Of a stretch of 64,000 nucleotides of DNA, positions 8,513-17,903 are shown piece by piece. Below the pieces are notes generated by a model. It worked only from the letters and a program-made list of their open reading frames with translations, ran no database searches and was not told the origin of the DNA. The stretch's first letter is position 1. The number at the start of each line of letters is the position of its first letter. Location: the NCBI RefSeq assembly GCF_004208415.1, contig NZ_CP035758.1, forward strand, positions 5,766,001-5,830,000, given 5' to 3'. Source of the DNA: Ktedonosporobacter rubrisoli (GTDB taxonomy: Bacteria > Chloroflexota > Ktedonobacteria > Ktedonobacterales > Ktedonobacteraceae). Made by a program: the position numbers and the translations under genes.

Positions 8513-9655
8513 TTATCTTGAGGGAACGGGCTCACGCTGGGCAAAGAACTTGCGCAGAGCAGGATATACCTCTTTCTTATCAGAGATAGTTACCGCAGTA
8601 AACTTTCTGTCAGTAATTTTGTTATAGGCCGACATCAGTGTACTGGGTGAGCGATAATGGCCCTCACGAATCTCGCCATAGCCAAAGATGTTACATAGCT
8701 CCATCAACTTTGTGACAAGTTGTACACAGCGGTCATTATCCCAGGGGAGGTTATCCCCATCGGAGAAATGGAAAGGATAGATGTTCCAATCATCTGGATT
8801 ATAGCGCTCTTTGATGATTTGCAACGCTAATTCGTAGGCAGAAGAAACCTGCGTGCCGCCGCTCTCACCTTTATGGAAGAACTCCTCTTCAGTGACCTCT
8901 TTGGCTTCAGTATGATGGCTAATAAAAACGATTTGCACATTATTATATTTTGTGCGCAAGAAACGTACCATCCAGAAGTAGAAGCTTCTGGCAATATATT
9001 TCTCGAATTCGCCCATACTGCCGCTAACGTCCATCATAGCTATCACCACGGCATTTGACTGATATTTGATGGTTGGCTCCCAGACCTTAAAGCGCAAATC
9101 TTCAGACTTGATATCCTGAAATTTGGGAGTTCCTTTGGCCGCGTTGCGTTTCATATTCTCCATGATTGTGCGCTTCTTATCAAGATTGTTGAGGGGTCCT
9201 TTTTTGCGCACATCGGTAAAGCGCACGGCCTCGGTCTGTAGCTCTTGCTGGCGTTTCTGCTCAAGGTTGGGCAGGCCGAGATCCTCAAAGATCAGCGCGG
9301 AAAGCTCTTCCATCGTCACTTCGGCTTCATAGTAATCGTAGCCGGCATCTTTCCCCGCGTCCCCCTTCTTGCCCTTGCCCTGTCTTGGCTCTTGCGCCAC
9401 CACATCGCCAACCTTGCTCTTGCCATTGCCCTGGCCAGCATGCTGCTGCCGTCCGGGATCGTAGCGAAAGCGATACTCCTCAAGGGAGCGAATAGGCACG
9501 CGTACAACCTTCTTGCCATCGGAGAGAATGATGCTCTCCTCGCTAACGATTTCGCCTAGATTTTTCTTGATCGCCTCGCGGATCTTCTCCTTATGACGCT
9601 CCTGATCAATTTGCCCCTTGCGATGCAAGGACCAATCATGCTGAGAGACAGACAT
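8513..9655 (-). CDS. yhbH: YhbH/YeaH family protein with vWA-like domain (DUF444)
   Basis: DUF444 protein of about 380 residues, the standard partner of PrkA and SpoVR in sporulation or general stress clusters. The N-terminal half is basic, with a Gly/Lys/Gln-rich linker (about residues 70-110). The C-terminal half is a von Willebrand A-like domain with a MIDAS motif, MDVSGSMG, near residue 215. ATG 9655 is preceded by AAAGGAG; a GTG at 9658 directly upstream is an alternative start. It lies between prkA and spoVR on the same strand, 16 bases before the spoVR start codon region. Confidence 0.88.
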   Translation of the reverse strand: MSVSQHDWSLHRKGQIDQERHKEKIREAIKKNLGEIVSEESIILSDGKKVVRVPIRSLEEYRFRYDPGRQQHAGQGNGKSKVGDVVAQEPRQGKGKKGDAGKDAGYDYYEAEVTMEELSALIFEDLGLPNLEQKRQQELQTEAVRFTDVRKKGPLNNLDKKRTIMENMKRNAAKGTPKFQDIKSEDLRFKVWEPTIKYQSNAVVIAMMDVSGSMGEFEKYIARSFYFWMVRFLRTKYNNVQIVFISHHTEAKEVTEEEFFHKGESGGTQVSSAYELALQIIKERYNPDDWNIYPFHFSDGDNLPWDNDRCVQLVTKLMELCNIFGYGEIREGHYRSPSTLMSAYNKITDRKFTAVTISDKKEVYPALRKFFAQREPVPSR

Positions 9656-9774
9656 CACGCCTTCTCCTTTTTAGCGCAAGCAATAGAAAGAGGGTGGCGC
9701 AGCGTTTCCGTTGGCATCCTTGCTCAGGCTGCGACTACGGCCCGCTCATACGGCCACCCTCCAATATTACAGAA

Positions 9775-12700
9775 CTATCGATTCAAGAGGCTACCTGTAT
9801 AGCGGAGTATTTCATTGGCACAGACGTGGCAATAGCCATGTTCGGCCATCAGCCGATCAACAACCTCATTGATTTTACGTAACTGCTCCTTATCGGGGGT
9901 GCGCGTAGAAGTCGTAATCTTCACTACATCGCGCAAGTCTGCGAACAACTTCTTCTCGATGGCTTCCTTGAGCCGCTCATGGCTGGTATAGTCGAAGGTC
10001 TGTCCCTTACGCGCCAGCGACGAAATGCGGATCAAGATCTCCTCGCGGAAGGAGCGCTTGGCATTCTCCGTAACTCCGATCTGCTCCTCAATCGAGCGCA
10101 TCAAGTGCTCATCAGGCTCTATCTCTTCATCAGTAATCGGGTCACGCAGCTTTGTCTTATTGCAATAAGCCTCGACATTATCAAGGTAGTTGTTCAACAG
10201 CGTACGCGCATTCTCCTCATAGGAGTAGACAAAGGCCCGCTGGACTTCTTTCTTAGCTATCTCGTCGTATTCTTTACGAGCCTCGCTAATAAAGTTCAGG
10301 TAGCGCTCACGCTCCTCGCGCGTAATGCTGGTATGCTGATCCAGACCATCGCGCAGAGCGCGCAGGGCATCGATAGGATTAATACAGGTTACATTTGGTT
10401 TCACCAGCGCATTCGAGAGGCGGTTAATGATATAGCGTGGAGAGATACCATCCATGCCTTCGCGCTGCGCCTCTTCCTGCAGCTCGCGCACATCCTTTTG
10501 CTTGAAGTCCTCCATATCTTCACCGTCGTAGAGCTTGAGCTTTTTCAGCGCACTCATACCGGCCTTCTTGGACTGTTCCAGGCGCGTAAGTACAGCGAAT
10601 ATGCTGGCAATACGCAAGGTGTACGGAGCAATATGGACGTTCTGGAGAGCGCTTTGCTTGAGCAGCTTCTCATAGATTTTTACTTCATCGGAGACGCGTA
10701 AGTTATAAGGAACCTTGACCAGGATGATGCGGTCCTGCAAAGCTTCCGATTTCTTATTGCCCACAAACGATTGGTACTCATGCTCGTTTGTATGGCTGAC
10801 CACCACCTCATCGGCGTAGATCATGCTAAAGCGGCCAGTCTTGATGTTCTGTTCCTGGCTCAGAGTAAGCAGCACATACAGGAACTTCTCATCACAGTTG
10901 TGACTGACAAAGCCGTTAGCAATAAAGGTATTCGAGCCAGGTACATGCAGGTCCCAGCACTCGGCCTCGCCATCCTCGATCTCTACGACCTGATCATAGA
11001 ATTGAGAAGCATTGAGCAGAGCGTTGAGTCCCGGCGGCGTCTCAACCCAGCCTTCAAGCTTGTTCAATACTTTGTTTGCCATCTCGCGCGTGCAGGTATT
11101 CGTGCCTGCGCGCAACATGTGGAGGTTTATGTAATCCTCGCCTAAGACCTGGCGCGCGCCTACATGATCGACGCTATGATAGCCGCCACCAGCCTGAGCC
11201 TTCGCAATAGTCATGCGCTGCAACTCATCCGATATCGCGACCCAGTAGCCCGTGGTACTCGGGATGAGATCGGCCCGTCCCGCGCGCTTCTCCTTGAGCG
11301 TGACACGCTCGTACTCCAGGAGTTTGCGCTGTGGCAGCAAGCGCATCTGCGCCGCCAGTTGATCGGCATCCGCGCCAGAAGCGGTAACTGTCCAATACTC
11401 ACTCTTTTGTTTATTTGGTGCCGAGCGCGAACGCGTTATGACCCGTCGCGAGACCACACCCAGGTTTAGCATGACGATTTGCAATTGCCGCGCCAACGTT
11501 TCAGAGGCTGTGGTCCACGAGAGCCGTCCATGAAGATTCACGGTTCCGTCGCCCGCAAAGTAACCGGCAAGGAACTCTAGCACCGACTCACGCGAGGATT
11601 GCAACACCGACCAGGGAATTTCCTTGTTATAAGCACCAGTCTCAAAGCCGAGGTACTTCAGGAAATCGGCCAGGGCAACGCTGTTCATCTGCACAACACC
11701 CTCATAACAGCGCGGTGTAATACCGAAGAGCAGTTGTGTTAACTTAACATAGTCTTCCCGCAGCTCCTCTTCAACATTAGCGAAGCGGATAGTTCCATTT
11801 GCCTGAATATCTCCCTCTGCGGTAAGGTAACCAAGCCAGCGTGCCAGCTCTAGCGTCATTTTTTCAGGCGCCTGTATGCGCGATGCAAGTTTTGGACGCA
11901 CCGGTTGCCAGGCAAAGGTAACATCCTGGCCCCAGAGGTTCTGGCCTTTTTGCAACACAAGCCAATCGCCGTTTTGCAGCTCATCAAAGCGCTTCCAGAC
12001 CAGCACGCCATCCTCATTGACAACCTGGGTGCGATGCTCAGGCGTGCCTTCCTGCACAAAGCCGCGCCGCGTTGTGAGGCGTTTCGTCTTGCTCAAACCT
12101 GAGCGATAGAGATGCGTGGCCGTCTCGACGCCAGTACTGCTGGCAAGCAGCACCGAGAGCTCACGCGACTCGCCCACCGGATGCTCGGGCTGGGCAAATG
12201 AGTCAAGCCGCCGAATCCCGTTTTGCGTGAAAACTAGCGAATTCCCCGACTGACACTTGAGCATCTCTACAAATTCCATTATTCCACGGTTTGCAATATT
12301 AAGTTCGCCATCAAAGCGATATGCCCGTGGATCACTTTCTACCCCAACTTCGCCAATCGTAGAGAGGTCAATACCGCCTACAAGCTCGCTGATATCCTGG
12401 CTCTTCGGATCTGACGGGGTAAAGGTGCCGACCCCAACGCGATACTTCTCGCTGAAGGTGATGCGCTTGATAGGGACCTCCTCAATGCGGCCATGGTATT
12501 CATTATCTACCATATAGCGGCAATGGGGGCACAGGTCACCTTCTACATATAAGCCAAACTCTTTTTCGACATCCGATCTCAAATCATTAGGGATCAAATG
12601 GAGAGGCTCCTCGTGCATCGGGCAGCCCTTAATGGCATAGATCGCGCCTTCCTCCGAGCGGCTGTATGCCTCCAGGCCATGTTTGAGCAGGTAAACAATA

Positions 12701-13029
12701 GTAGATTTACCTCCACCGACAGGCCCCATCAACAGCAGTACGCGTTTGCGCACCTCCAAGCGCTGCGCGGCAGAATGGAAGTAGTCAACGATCTGCTGTA
12801 GCGGCTTCTCAATGCCAAAGATTTCTTGATCGAAGAACTTATAGCGTGGCTCACCGGTGCGCGTAGTCTCGGCACCAGCATCCATAATCATATGATAAAC
12901 GCGCTCATGGGAGAGACGGCTCACGTGGGGCTGCTTACATGCAATTTCAAAGTACTGCGCGAAGGTGCCTTCCCACATGAGTTCGCGTTCGCGATCTCGA
13001 TATTCCTCCAACCGCTTCACCAGATCCAT
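9775..13029 (-). CDS. prkA: PrkA-type AAA+ serine kinase/protease interrupted by an intein
   Basis: PrkA/YeaG family AAA+ protein with a C-terminal kinase-like domain. The frame is 1084 residues. Without the 453-residue intein it is 631, matching Bacillus PrkA. Walker A is GPVGGGKST at residues 102-110. A CPxH/CPHC cysteine pair lies near 136 and 167-170. The extein halves join as ...IMEFVEMLK + CDEKFLYVLLTL..., a conserved AAA+ segment. First gene of the prkA-yhbH-spoVR operon. A minus-strand promoter about 500 bases upstream suggests a long 5' leader. In Bacillus, PrkA acts during sporulation. The substrate here is unknown. Confidence 0.93.
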   Translation of the reverse strand: MDLVKRLEEYRDRERELMWEGTFAQYFEIACKQPHVSRLSHERVYHMIMDAGAETTRTGEPRYKFFDQEIFGIEKPLQQIVDYFHSAAQRLEVRKRVLLLMGPVGGGKSTIVYLLKHGLEAYSRSEEGAIYAIKGCPMHEEPLHLIPNDLRSDVEKEFGLYVEGDLCPHCRYMVDNEYHGRIEEVPIKRITFSEKYRVGVGTFTPSDPKSQDISELVGGIDLSTIGEVGVESDPRAYRFDGELNIANRGIMEFVEMLKCQSGNSLVFTQNGIRRLDSFAQPEHPVGESRELSVLLASSTGVETATHLYRSGLSKTKRLTTRRGFVQEGTPEHRTQVVNEDGVLVWKRFDELQNGDWLVLQKGQNLWGQDVTFAWQPVRPKLASRIQAPEKMTLELARWLGYLTAEGDIQANGTIRFANVEEELREDYVKLTQLLFGITPRCYEGVVQMNSVALADFLKYLGFETGAYNKEIPWSVLQSSRESVLEFLAGYFAGDGTVNLHGRLSWTTASETLARQLQIVMLNLGVVSRRVITRSRSAPNKQKSEYWTVTASGADADQLAAQMRLLPQRKLLEYERVTLKEKRAGRADLIPSTTGYWVAISDELQRMTIAKAQAGGGYHSVDHVGARQVLGEDYINLHMLRAGTNTCTREMANKVLNKLEGWVETPPGLNALLNASQFYDQVVEIEDGEAECWDLHVPGSNTFIANGFVSHNCDEKFLYVLLTLSQEQNIKTGRFSMIYADEVVVSHTNEHEYQSFVGNKKSEALQDRIILVKVPYNLRVSDEVKIYEKLLKQSALQNVHIAPYTLRIASIFAVLTRLEQSKKAGMSALKKLKLYDGEDMEDFKQKDVRELQEEAQREGMDGISPRYIINRLSNALVKPNVTCINPIDALRALRDGLDQHTSITREERERYLNFISEARKEYDEIAKKEVQRAFVYSYEENARTLLNNYLDNVEAYCNKTKLRDPITDEEIEPDEHLMRSIEEQIGVTENAKRSFREEILIRISSLARKGQTFDYTSHERLKEAIEKKLFADLRDVVKITTSTRTPDKEQLRKINEVVDRLMAEHGYCHVCANEILRYTGSLLNR
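10897..12255 (-). other. Intein in PrkA with two LAGLIDADG motifs
   Basis: Intein of 453 residues beginning with Cys259 (CQSGNSLVFTQNGI) and ending with FIANGFVSHN (Asn711) before extein Cys712. Block B is EGTPEHRTQVV. Two dodecapeptide motifs are present: ARWLGYLTAEGD, with Glu at the catalytic acid position, and LEFLAGYFAGDGTV, with an intact Asp. All residues needed for a Cys/His-Asn/Cys splicing reaction are in place. It differs clearly in sequence from the SpoVR intein two genes downstream, so this is not a recent duplication. Confidence 0.92.
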
Positions 13030-13718
13030 AGTTCACCCTCTCTTCGTTGTATACTCAGTGGCCAGAATGACTTAGATCCAACTCCCCTCCAAGAAGTCTT
13101 TCTGTGACCACCTACTCAACTTATCCTACAACCGACAGTTGGGAAACGCACTACCCAGCCGGGCGACGAGCTGATGGAGAGAGTAGTAAGGACGGGCCTA
13201 CCACCCATTCCATCTCACCCTAGTCTGAAGATGCCCATAAGACCAAAAGGGCCGTTTCTTGCTCGACAATCGACGCGAGAGAACCAGCCCTTTCCTACGT
13301 TGCGGAAGTTATTTTGAGTTACCTGCGCTCTGAACTTTGTCCGATCCCTAGACCGGATATTTTGCGACGAAGCTGAAAGATGCATCTGCCTGATGCTCCT
13401 GCAATGTTTCAATACTGTCCTTTCTTACTCCCATTACTAGGCAAGCAATGAACTGTCATACGACCTTAAGGACCGTCCCACTTACTCAAAACACTGCCGG
13501 CAACCATCACTTCTTTCACTTGGTATACGCTCATTATAGCATATTTCTAGAAGGAAGTTAAGACGTGAGTCTTCTTGTCTCAGAGCATTTCACAAGCCCT
13601 GAATGGTCTAAAGTATCCACAAAGCAGATTTATAATGTGATGGCATCCTAACTTAAGATGTAGATCATGCAGAAGAAAGGATACCATTCCTGCTTCTTCA
13701 GTTCTAGTAAAGCTCGTC
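13030..13718. other. 689-base gene-free stretch; probable prkA leader
   Basis: No convincing gene. The part from 13030 to about 13525 is the likely untranslated leader of prkA on the minus strand. The rest separates that promoter from the adenosyltransferase gene. A short minus-strand frame of 56-65 codons at 13215-13412 has only a weak start context and was not called. Confidence 0.5.
13533..13561 (-). promoter_or_regulatory. Candidate housekeeping promoter for prkA operon
   Basis: On the minus strand TTAACT (13556-13561) is separated by exactly 17 bases from a consensus TATAAT (13533-13538). Transcription would run toward prkA and give a leader of roughly 500 bases. The -35 box matches consensus at four of six positions. 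Confidence 0.5.
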
Positions 13719-14573
13719 CTATTTATTCAGTAGGACTAAAGTAATAGGATCAGCGTACCCTACACCAAGTGTTTTTGAGGCGTTCCCATTGCGTATGGCG
13801 ATCCCTACATAGCCGGCGCTATCCCCATAGATAAAGGGGTGGCTCTCATTGGCATTATTCCTTTCGGCCTCCGGCAGATCGGAAAAGAAGCGCCGGCGCT
13901 CGGTAATGGTGATCCCCTTTTCGGTAAAGCTCAATTGAGCCTGGGAGCTACTAAAGAGTTCAGGAACCAGGCTAAGCGGGATGCTGGTAATCAGATTGCC
14001 AAAGTTATCTACATGGATAACACTGGCCTCAACACGCTCTCCCTGGCGCTTAGCAAGCTCTAAATCGAGGCGCACCAGGTCAGCAGGAGCAAGCTTTTCC
14101 CCTAGTTCAGTCAGAGCCACCCCGTTAGCAATATGGGCAGCAGCTGGCGAGAAAATATCGCGTCCATGGAAGGTAGAGCTGATCTGCGAGAGATGATAGG
14201 CGGGATTGGAAAGCACAACAATATCGTGTACCGGCTGCTCGGCCAGGACATAGCTAAAGAGGCCATTGTCGGGTCCAACAAAGAACCAATCGCCAGCATG
14301 GACCGCAATAGGTCGGCGCACGCTGCCTACGCCGGGATCGACCACACAATTAAAGACTGTCCCCTTGGGGAAATAGCGATACCCCGAGGCCAGAATCCAG
14401 GCGCCCGAAGCCACATTTTGCGGCGCGACCTCATGGGTAATATCGATGACATGCGCATCGGGCACAATTCCCAGCACGACCCCTTTCATCACCCCCACAT
14501 CCCCATCTCCCAGGCCAAAGTCGGTAATGAAAGCAACAACGGGATGGTGGGCACGCGAAACAGATTGACTCAT
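13719..14573 (-). CDS. SAM hydroxide adenosyltransferase (DUF62, chlorinase/fluorinase fold)
   Basis: Member of the DUF62 family, which hydrolyses S-adenosylmethionine to adenosine and methionine with water as nucleophile. Length is 284 residues. Family signatures are TDFGLGDGDVGVMKG near residue 17, FVGPDNGLFSYV near 98, and FHGRDIFSPAAAH near 135, with the Asp-Arg-His set typical of hydroxide users rather than halogenases. AGGAG lies 8 bases upstream of the ATG. It stands alone on the minus strand, divergent from the receiver-like gene at 14833. Confidence 0.85.
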   Translation of the reverse strand: MSQSVSRAHHPVVAFITDFGLGDGDVGVMKGVVLGIVPDAHVIDITHEVAPQNVASGAWILASGYRYFPKGTVFNCVVDPGVGSVRRPIAVHAGDWFFVGPDNGLFSYVLAEQPVHDIVVLSNPAYHLSQISSTFHGRDIFSPAAAHIANGVALTELGEKLAPADLVRLDLELAKRQGERVEASVIHVDNFGNLITSIPLSLVPELFSSSQAQLSFTEKGITITERRRFFSDLPEAERNNANESHPFIYGDSAGYVGIAIRNGNASKTLGVGYADPITLVLLNK

Positions 14574-14832
14574 CAGTAATACTCCTAAATCAATGTGGTT
14601 AGCTCTGGGCTAACACCCTTTACCATTATACACGGATAGCGGGCAGCATACGTCATTAGTCACGGTCGCTATGACAATGCCAGAGATGTATGCTATACTA
14701 GCCCCAATGTTTGGCAATTTCTAAGGCAAAAGGCATTATAGAGATAGATTACTTATTACAATCTAGCAGGAAAAAGCAGACGACTCCTGTAATCTCAGTC
14801 AGGACGCTTGTAGCAACTGGAGTGATGCGGGT

Positions 14833-16905
14833 ATGAACATCAGTACTGGCGGACCACATATTCTTCTTTTTGAGCGTGATCAACAGCTTGCATCTCTGCT
14901 TACGAGTGAGCTACAGCTTGCAGGTTATGAATGTCACTCGGCACGGACTGCAGTAGAAGTTTTCGATGCCATAGCGCGCCATCCCGTTAAGCTTGTGCTT
15001 GTCAATCTGGCGCAAGCAGCCGCGGCACGGCGCGAGTTCTGGGTAGCATTAGATGGACAACGTAGAGGGCGCGGTGTGCAGGTGTTAACTTTCCAATGCA
15101 CGAATCTTGCCGGTTATGGGTCGCGTGATCCCGAGGATCGTTCTTCCTCAAACGCGGATCTTGACATCGATGGCATGATCGGCTTGAGGCAGCTCGTTGA
15201 AGCTGTCCGCGCGCGCATACCCAGCCCTCTCTCCAATCTTAATACGTCGCCGCGCCTTTCCCGCACAGCGACACCGCCGCCAGCATCGTCTACGTTTCCT
15301 ACTTTTACGCAAAGAACTGATCAGATGGCCTCTATGGCCATGAATCAGCCCCCTGGCGAGACGACACTGCGTTCGCAGCCTTTGACCGATAGCTTCTTAA
15401 GCCAGCTATCGCCAAGGGCAAATCCATCACCTGCCTCGACAGCTCCCTCGCAGCCGCTATCATCAGGCACAGCAGGTTTAAACCAGCCAGCCTATACGGA
15501 TAAGATTCGCGCTGTTCTTTATCCCTCTCAGCGTAGCTGGAGCCCTCCACCAGCAGTTCCCAATAACCATCCAACCGTGCCAGAGCACCGGCAGGCTGAG
15601 GCGCCAGCTATACAGCCCACGCCCAGCAAAGAGAGGCCAACCGAGCCAACGGCCCTCCAACGATTGGCAAGCGGGCAATTGAGCTCGGAGGAAGGCGAAT
15701 CGGGACTGGCCCAGCTCTCGCGCTTATTAGAAGAACGCTATTCCCTTCGGCGCAACGAGCACGTTGTGGAACAGAATACGCAGCATAAAGACGATAGATA
15801 CGAGGAAGAGCGCCACCCTCAGCGTCGGAACGAGCCTGTTGAGCAATACAATATTTTTCAGCGCAACGATAGTGAGGGGCACAATCCAGAGCACCGCGAA
15901 ACGCCAAGCGCACAAGAAATCCAAGCCGGCCAGCTAGAAGTCAAGCCGGCAAGTAAGGCAGAGCAGAGCGAGTTTGAGCAAGCATTCTATGCTGCCAATA
16001 ACATCAACTATACGCCCACACAGCAGCCTTCTGTTAGTAAAGAGAAGATTGGCACGCAGCCCTTACGTGCCTCGCCGATCCAGGGTATCCCCGTTGAGCG
16101 CGCGGCAAACCCTCAAACAGCAGCGGAGACAGCCGGGCGACGGCCAGAGGTCTTGTCGCGCCCAAATCATAGTCACACTACAGCAGCGCAGTCTTCTCTG
16201 GCCTCAATCTCTACGCCAACGCAGGCCCAGCATAAGGTGATCACACCCAAAGAAGACGAGTCGCCAAAGCATGATCCCCAGGATAACTATCCTACGGAGA
16301 TTATAGAGACTAAGGTACAAGAAGCAGAGACTATAGTAGAGAAAGCAGGTACTAACGAAAAAAATAGTGAGAGCCAGACAGGTACGGAGCATCCTCAAAC
16401 TGACGCTTTAGTTCGGCAGGTAGAGGACTCAGGCACGGAATTGGATATGAGCATATCTTCGCATAATGCGCTATTGCTCGACATCGTGCAAAGCCTCCCG
16501 CCAATGCCCTCGCTACCTCAGTCGCCCACGCTCACCAATAAGCCACCTGTGCTCAATGGACGAGCAACGCGAACGCTGGGCAGCGTGCTGCTTGAGGGAC
16601 ATCTCGTCCCCCAAAATCGGTTGGAGGTTGCCCAAAATATACAGCGGATGTTACGTGGCGTGGACTTAAATTATCAGCTTGGTGAGATATTGCTTATGTT
16701 TAAATTGCTGACTCCAGATCAGCTCCTGGCCGCAAGCCTCGTAAGCTATGGGCTAATAACCACAAGCCAGGTGAGCGCCCTCGGTCGTATTCGCCAGGAA
16801 CTACACTCGATTGGTCTGGAGTATGATCTAGAGAACTTATTAATCCTGTTCAGAATCCTGACCCCTGAGCAGCTCAGGGAGGTCAAGACAGGCTGGCAGG
16901 GATGA
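14833..16905 (+). CDS. Receiver-like protein with long disordered linker and MshEN-like C-terminus
   Basis: Unrecognised 690-residue protein in three parts. Residues 7-125 resemble a response-regulator receiver (ILLFERDQQLASLL at the acidic pocket), but the phospho-acceptor Asp is Asn58 (LVLVNLA), so phosphorylation is unlikely. Residues 130-550 are low-complexity, rich in Pro, Gln, Ser, Thr and Glu, and probably disordered. Residues 570-690 hold two helical repeats (LGSVLLEGHLVPQNRLEVA and LGEILLMFKLLTPDQLL types) resembling the N-terminal domain of type II secretion or MshE ATPases, which can bind c-di-GMP. Start is supported by GGAG upstream. Function unknown; a scaffold or signalling adaptor is a guess. 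Confidence 0.65.
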   Translation: MNISTGGPHILLFERDQQLASLLTSELQLAGYECHSARTAVEVFDAIARHPVKLVLVNLAQAAAARREFWVALDGQRRGRGVQVLTFQCTNLAGYGSRDPEDRSSSNADLDIDGMIGLRQLVEAVRARIPSPLSNLNTSPRLSRTATPPPASSTFPTFTQRTDQMASMAMNQPPGETTLRSQPLTDSFLSQLSPRANPSPASTAPSQPLSSGTAGLNQPAYTDKIRAVLYPSQRSWSPPPAVPNNHPTVPEHRQAEAPAIQPTPSKERPTEPTALQRLASGQLSSEEGESGLAQLSRLLEERYSLRRNEHVVEQNTQHKDDRYEEERHPQRRNEPVEQYNIFQRNDSEGHNPEHRETPSAQEIQAGQLEVKPASKAEQSEFEQAFYAANNINYTPTQQPSVSKEKIGTQPLRASPIQGIPVERAANPQTAAETAGRRPEVLSRPNHSHTTAAQSSLASISTPTQAQHKVITPKEDESPKHDPQDNYPTEIIETKVQEAETIVEKAGTNEKNSESQTGTEHPQTDALVRQVEDSGTELDMSISSHNALLLDIVQSLPPMPSLPQSPTLTNKPPVLNGRATRTLGSVLLEGHLVPQNRLEVAQNIQRMLRGVDLNYQLGEILLMFKLLTPDQLLAASLVSYGLITTSQVSALGRIRQELHSIGLEYDLENLLILFRILTPEQLREVKTGWQG

Positions 16906-16947
16906 CCACATCCGGCGAGCAGAGTTGCTCGCGCCTGTGCGCTGCTG

Positions 16948-17868
16948 CTAAGGCGTACTTATCAATCTGCGACTACGCCAGCGCAGCAGCGAGCGAGGCT
17001 TGATCGTCAAGAGGCAGAGCAGAAAAAAGATCACAGTCACCAGCAGCGACAACAAGGAATAAACCAGCCAGAGAGGCAGTACGGCTTTCCCCAGCATATA
17101 AGAGCTGGCCCCGCGCGCCAACGAAAGTATCCCCAGACTCAAGACTCCACTAAGCCTGAAAACATAAGGAAATGCGTCGCTCGTCTGCGCATATGTACTG
17201 CTAAGAGCCAGCAGCGGATTCCAAGCAAAGAGCAGCTTTGAACGGTCTGGATAAAGCTGAAACCAGGTGCTATTCGTCCAGGTAAGGATCAAAGCCACAA
17301 GCAGCGGCAGCACAAGCCAGAGGATTCCGCCCAGATAAGCTACAGCCGTAGAGATCGCCGGCCGCTTAAAAAGCGTCGAGCATAGCAGGCCAAAGGTGCC
17401 CACGACAAGGGCCGTCACCACAAAGACGGTCAGAGTACAGAAGACCTGCGTAGGCGAAACTCCTCCGAAGAAGAAGACAAGGCTAAAAAGAGGAATCGAG
17501 GCAGCAATAAGCAGAAGCGTATTAGTGATCCCCGCCGCCAGCTTCCCCGCCACCAGGGCAAAGGAAGAGAGCCGAGAGCATAGGAGCAGATCGAAGGTTT
17601 GCCTCTCCTTCTCACCATTAACTACAGTAGCGGTAAAAGCCGGCGTAACAAAAACAATAAGCACAAGCTGCACCTGAGACAGCAGGACATAGAGTTGTAC
17701 GCCAACGTTACTGAGTCCACTTCCACCATAGGTATAGCTGCTCAAGCTGCTCACAAAGAATACACCTAGCAAACTCATCGCCGCTATATAAGCCACAATC
17801 ACCCAGATAGTCCGCTCGCGGCGCATACGCAAACGCAGTTCTTTGGTGAGAAGAGAGAAAAAGATCAT
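16948..17868 (-). CDS. ABC-2 type transporter permease, orphan
   Basis: Membrane protein of 306 residues with about six to seven hydrophobic segments. An N-terminal cytoplasmic KELRLRMRRERT segment and a central GEKERQTFDLLLCSRLS loop are typical of ABC-2 exporter permeases (Nat/Cop type). No ATPase gene is adjacent, so its partner must be elsewhere. AGGAG lies upstream of the ATG. It follows murA on the same strand with a 35-base gap. Substrate unknown. Confidence 0.75.
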   Translation of the reverse strand: MIFFSLLTKELRLRMRRERTIWVIVAYIAAMSLLGVFFVSSLSSYTYGGSGLSNVGVQLYVLLSQVQLVLIVFVTPAFTATVVNGEKERQTFDLLLCSRLSSFALVAGKLAAGITNTLLLIAASIPLFSLVFFFGGVSPTQVFCTLTVFVVTALVVGTFGLLCSTLFKRPAISTAVAYLGGILWLVLPLLVALILTWTNSTWFQLYPDRSKLLFAWNPLLALSSTYAQTSDAFPYVFRLSGVLSLGILSLARGASSYMLGKAVLPLWLVYSLLSLLVTVIFFLLCLLTIKPRSLLRWRSRRLISTP

Positions 17869-17903
17869 GGCGAGTCACCTTCTCCTGTTCCATTAGTCAG
17901 GAA

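Noticed and set aside
7480..8589. Long open frame (369 codons) on the plus strand opposite spoVR
   Set aside because: It mirrors the spoVR reading frame and has no start signal; a shadow of the real gene.
13215..13412. Minus-strand frame in the prkA leader (an internal ATG follows AGGAGCATCAGGCAG)
   Set aside because: Spacing is long and the protein is unlike anything I recognise; too weak to call.
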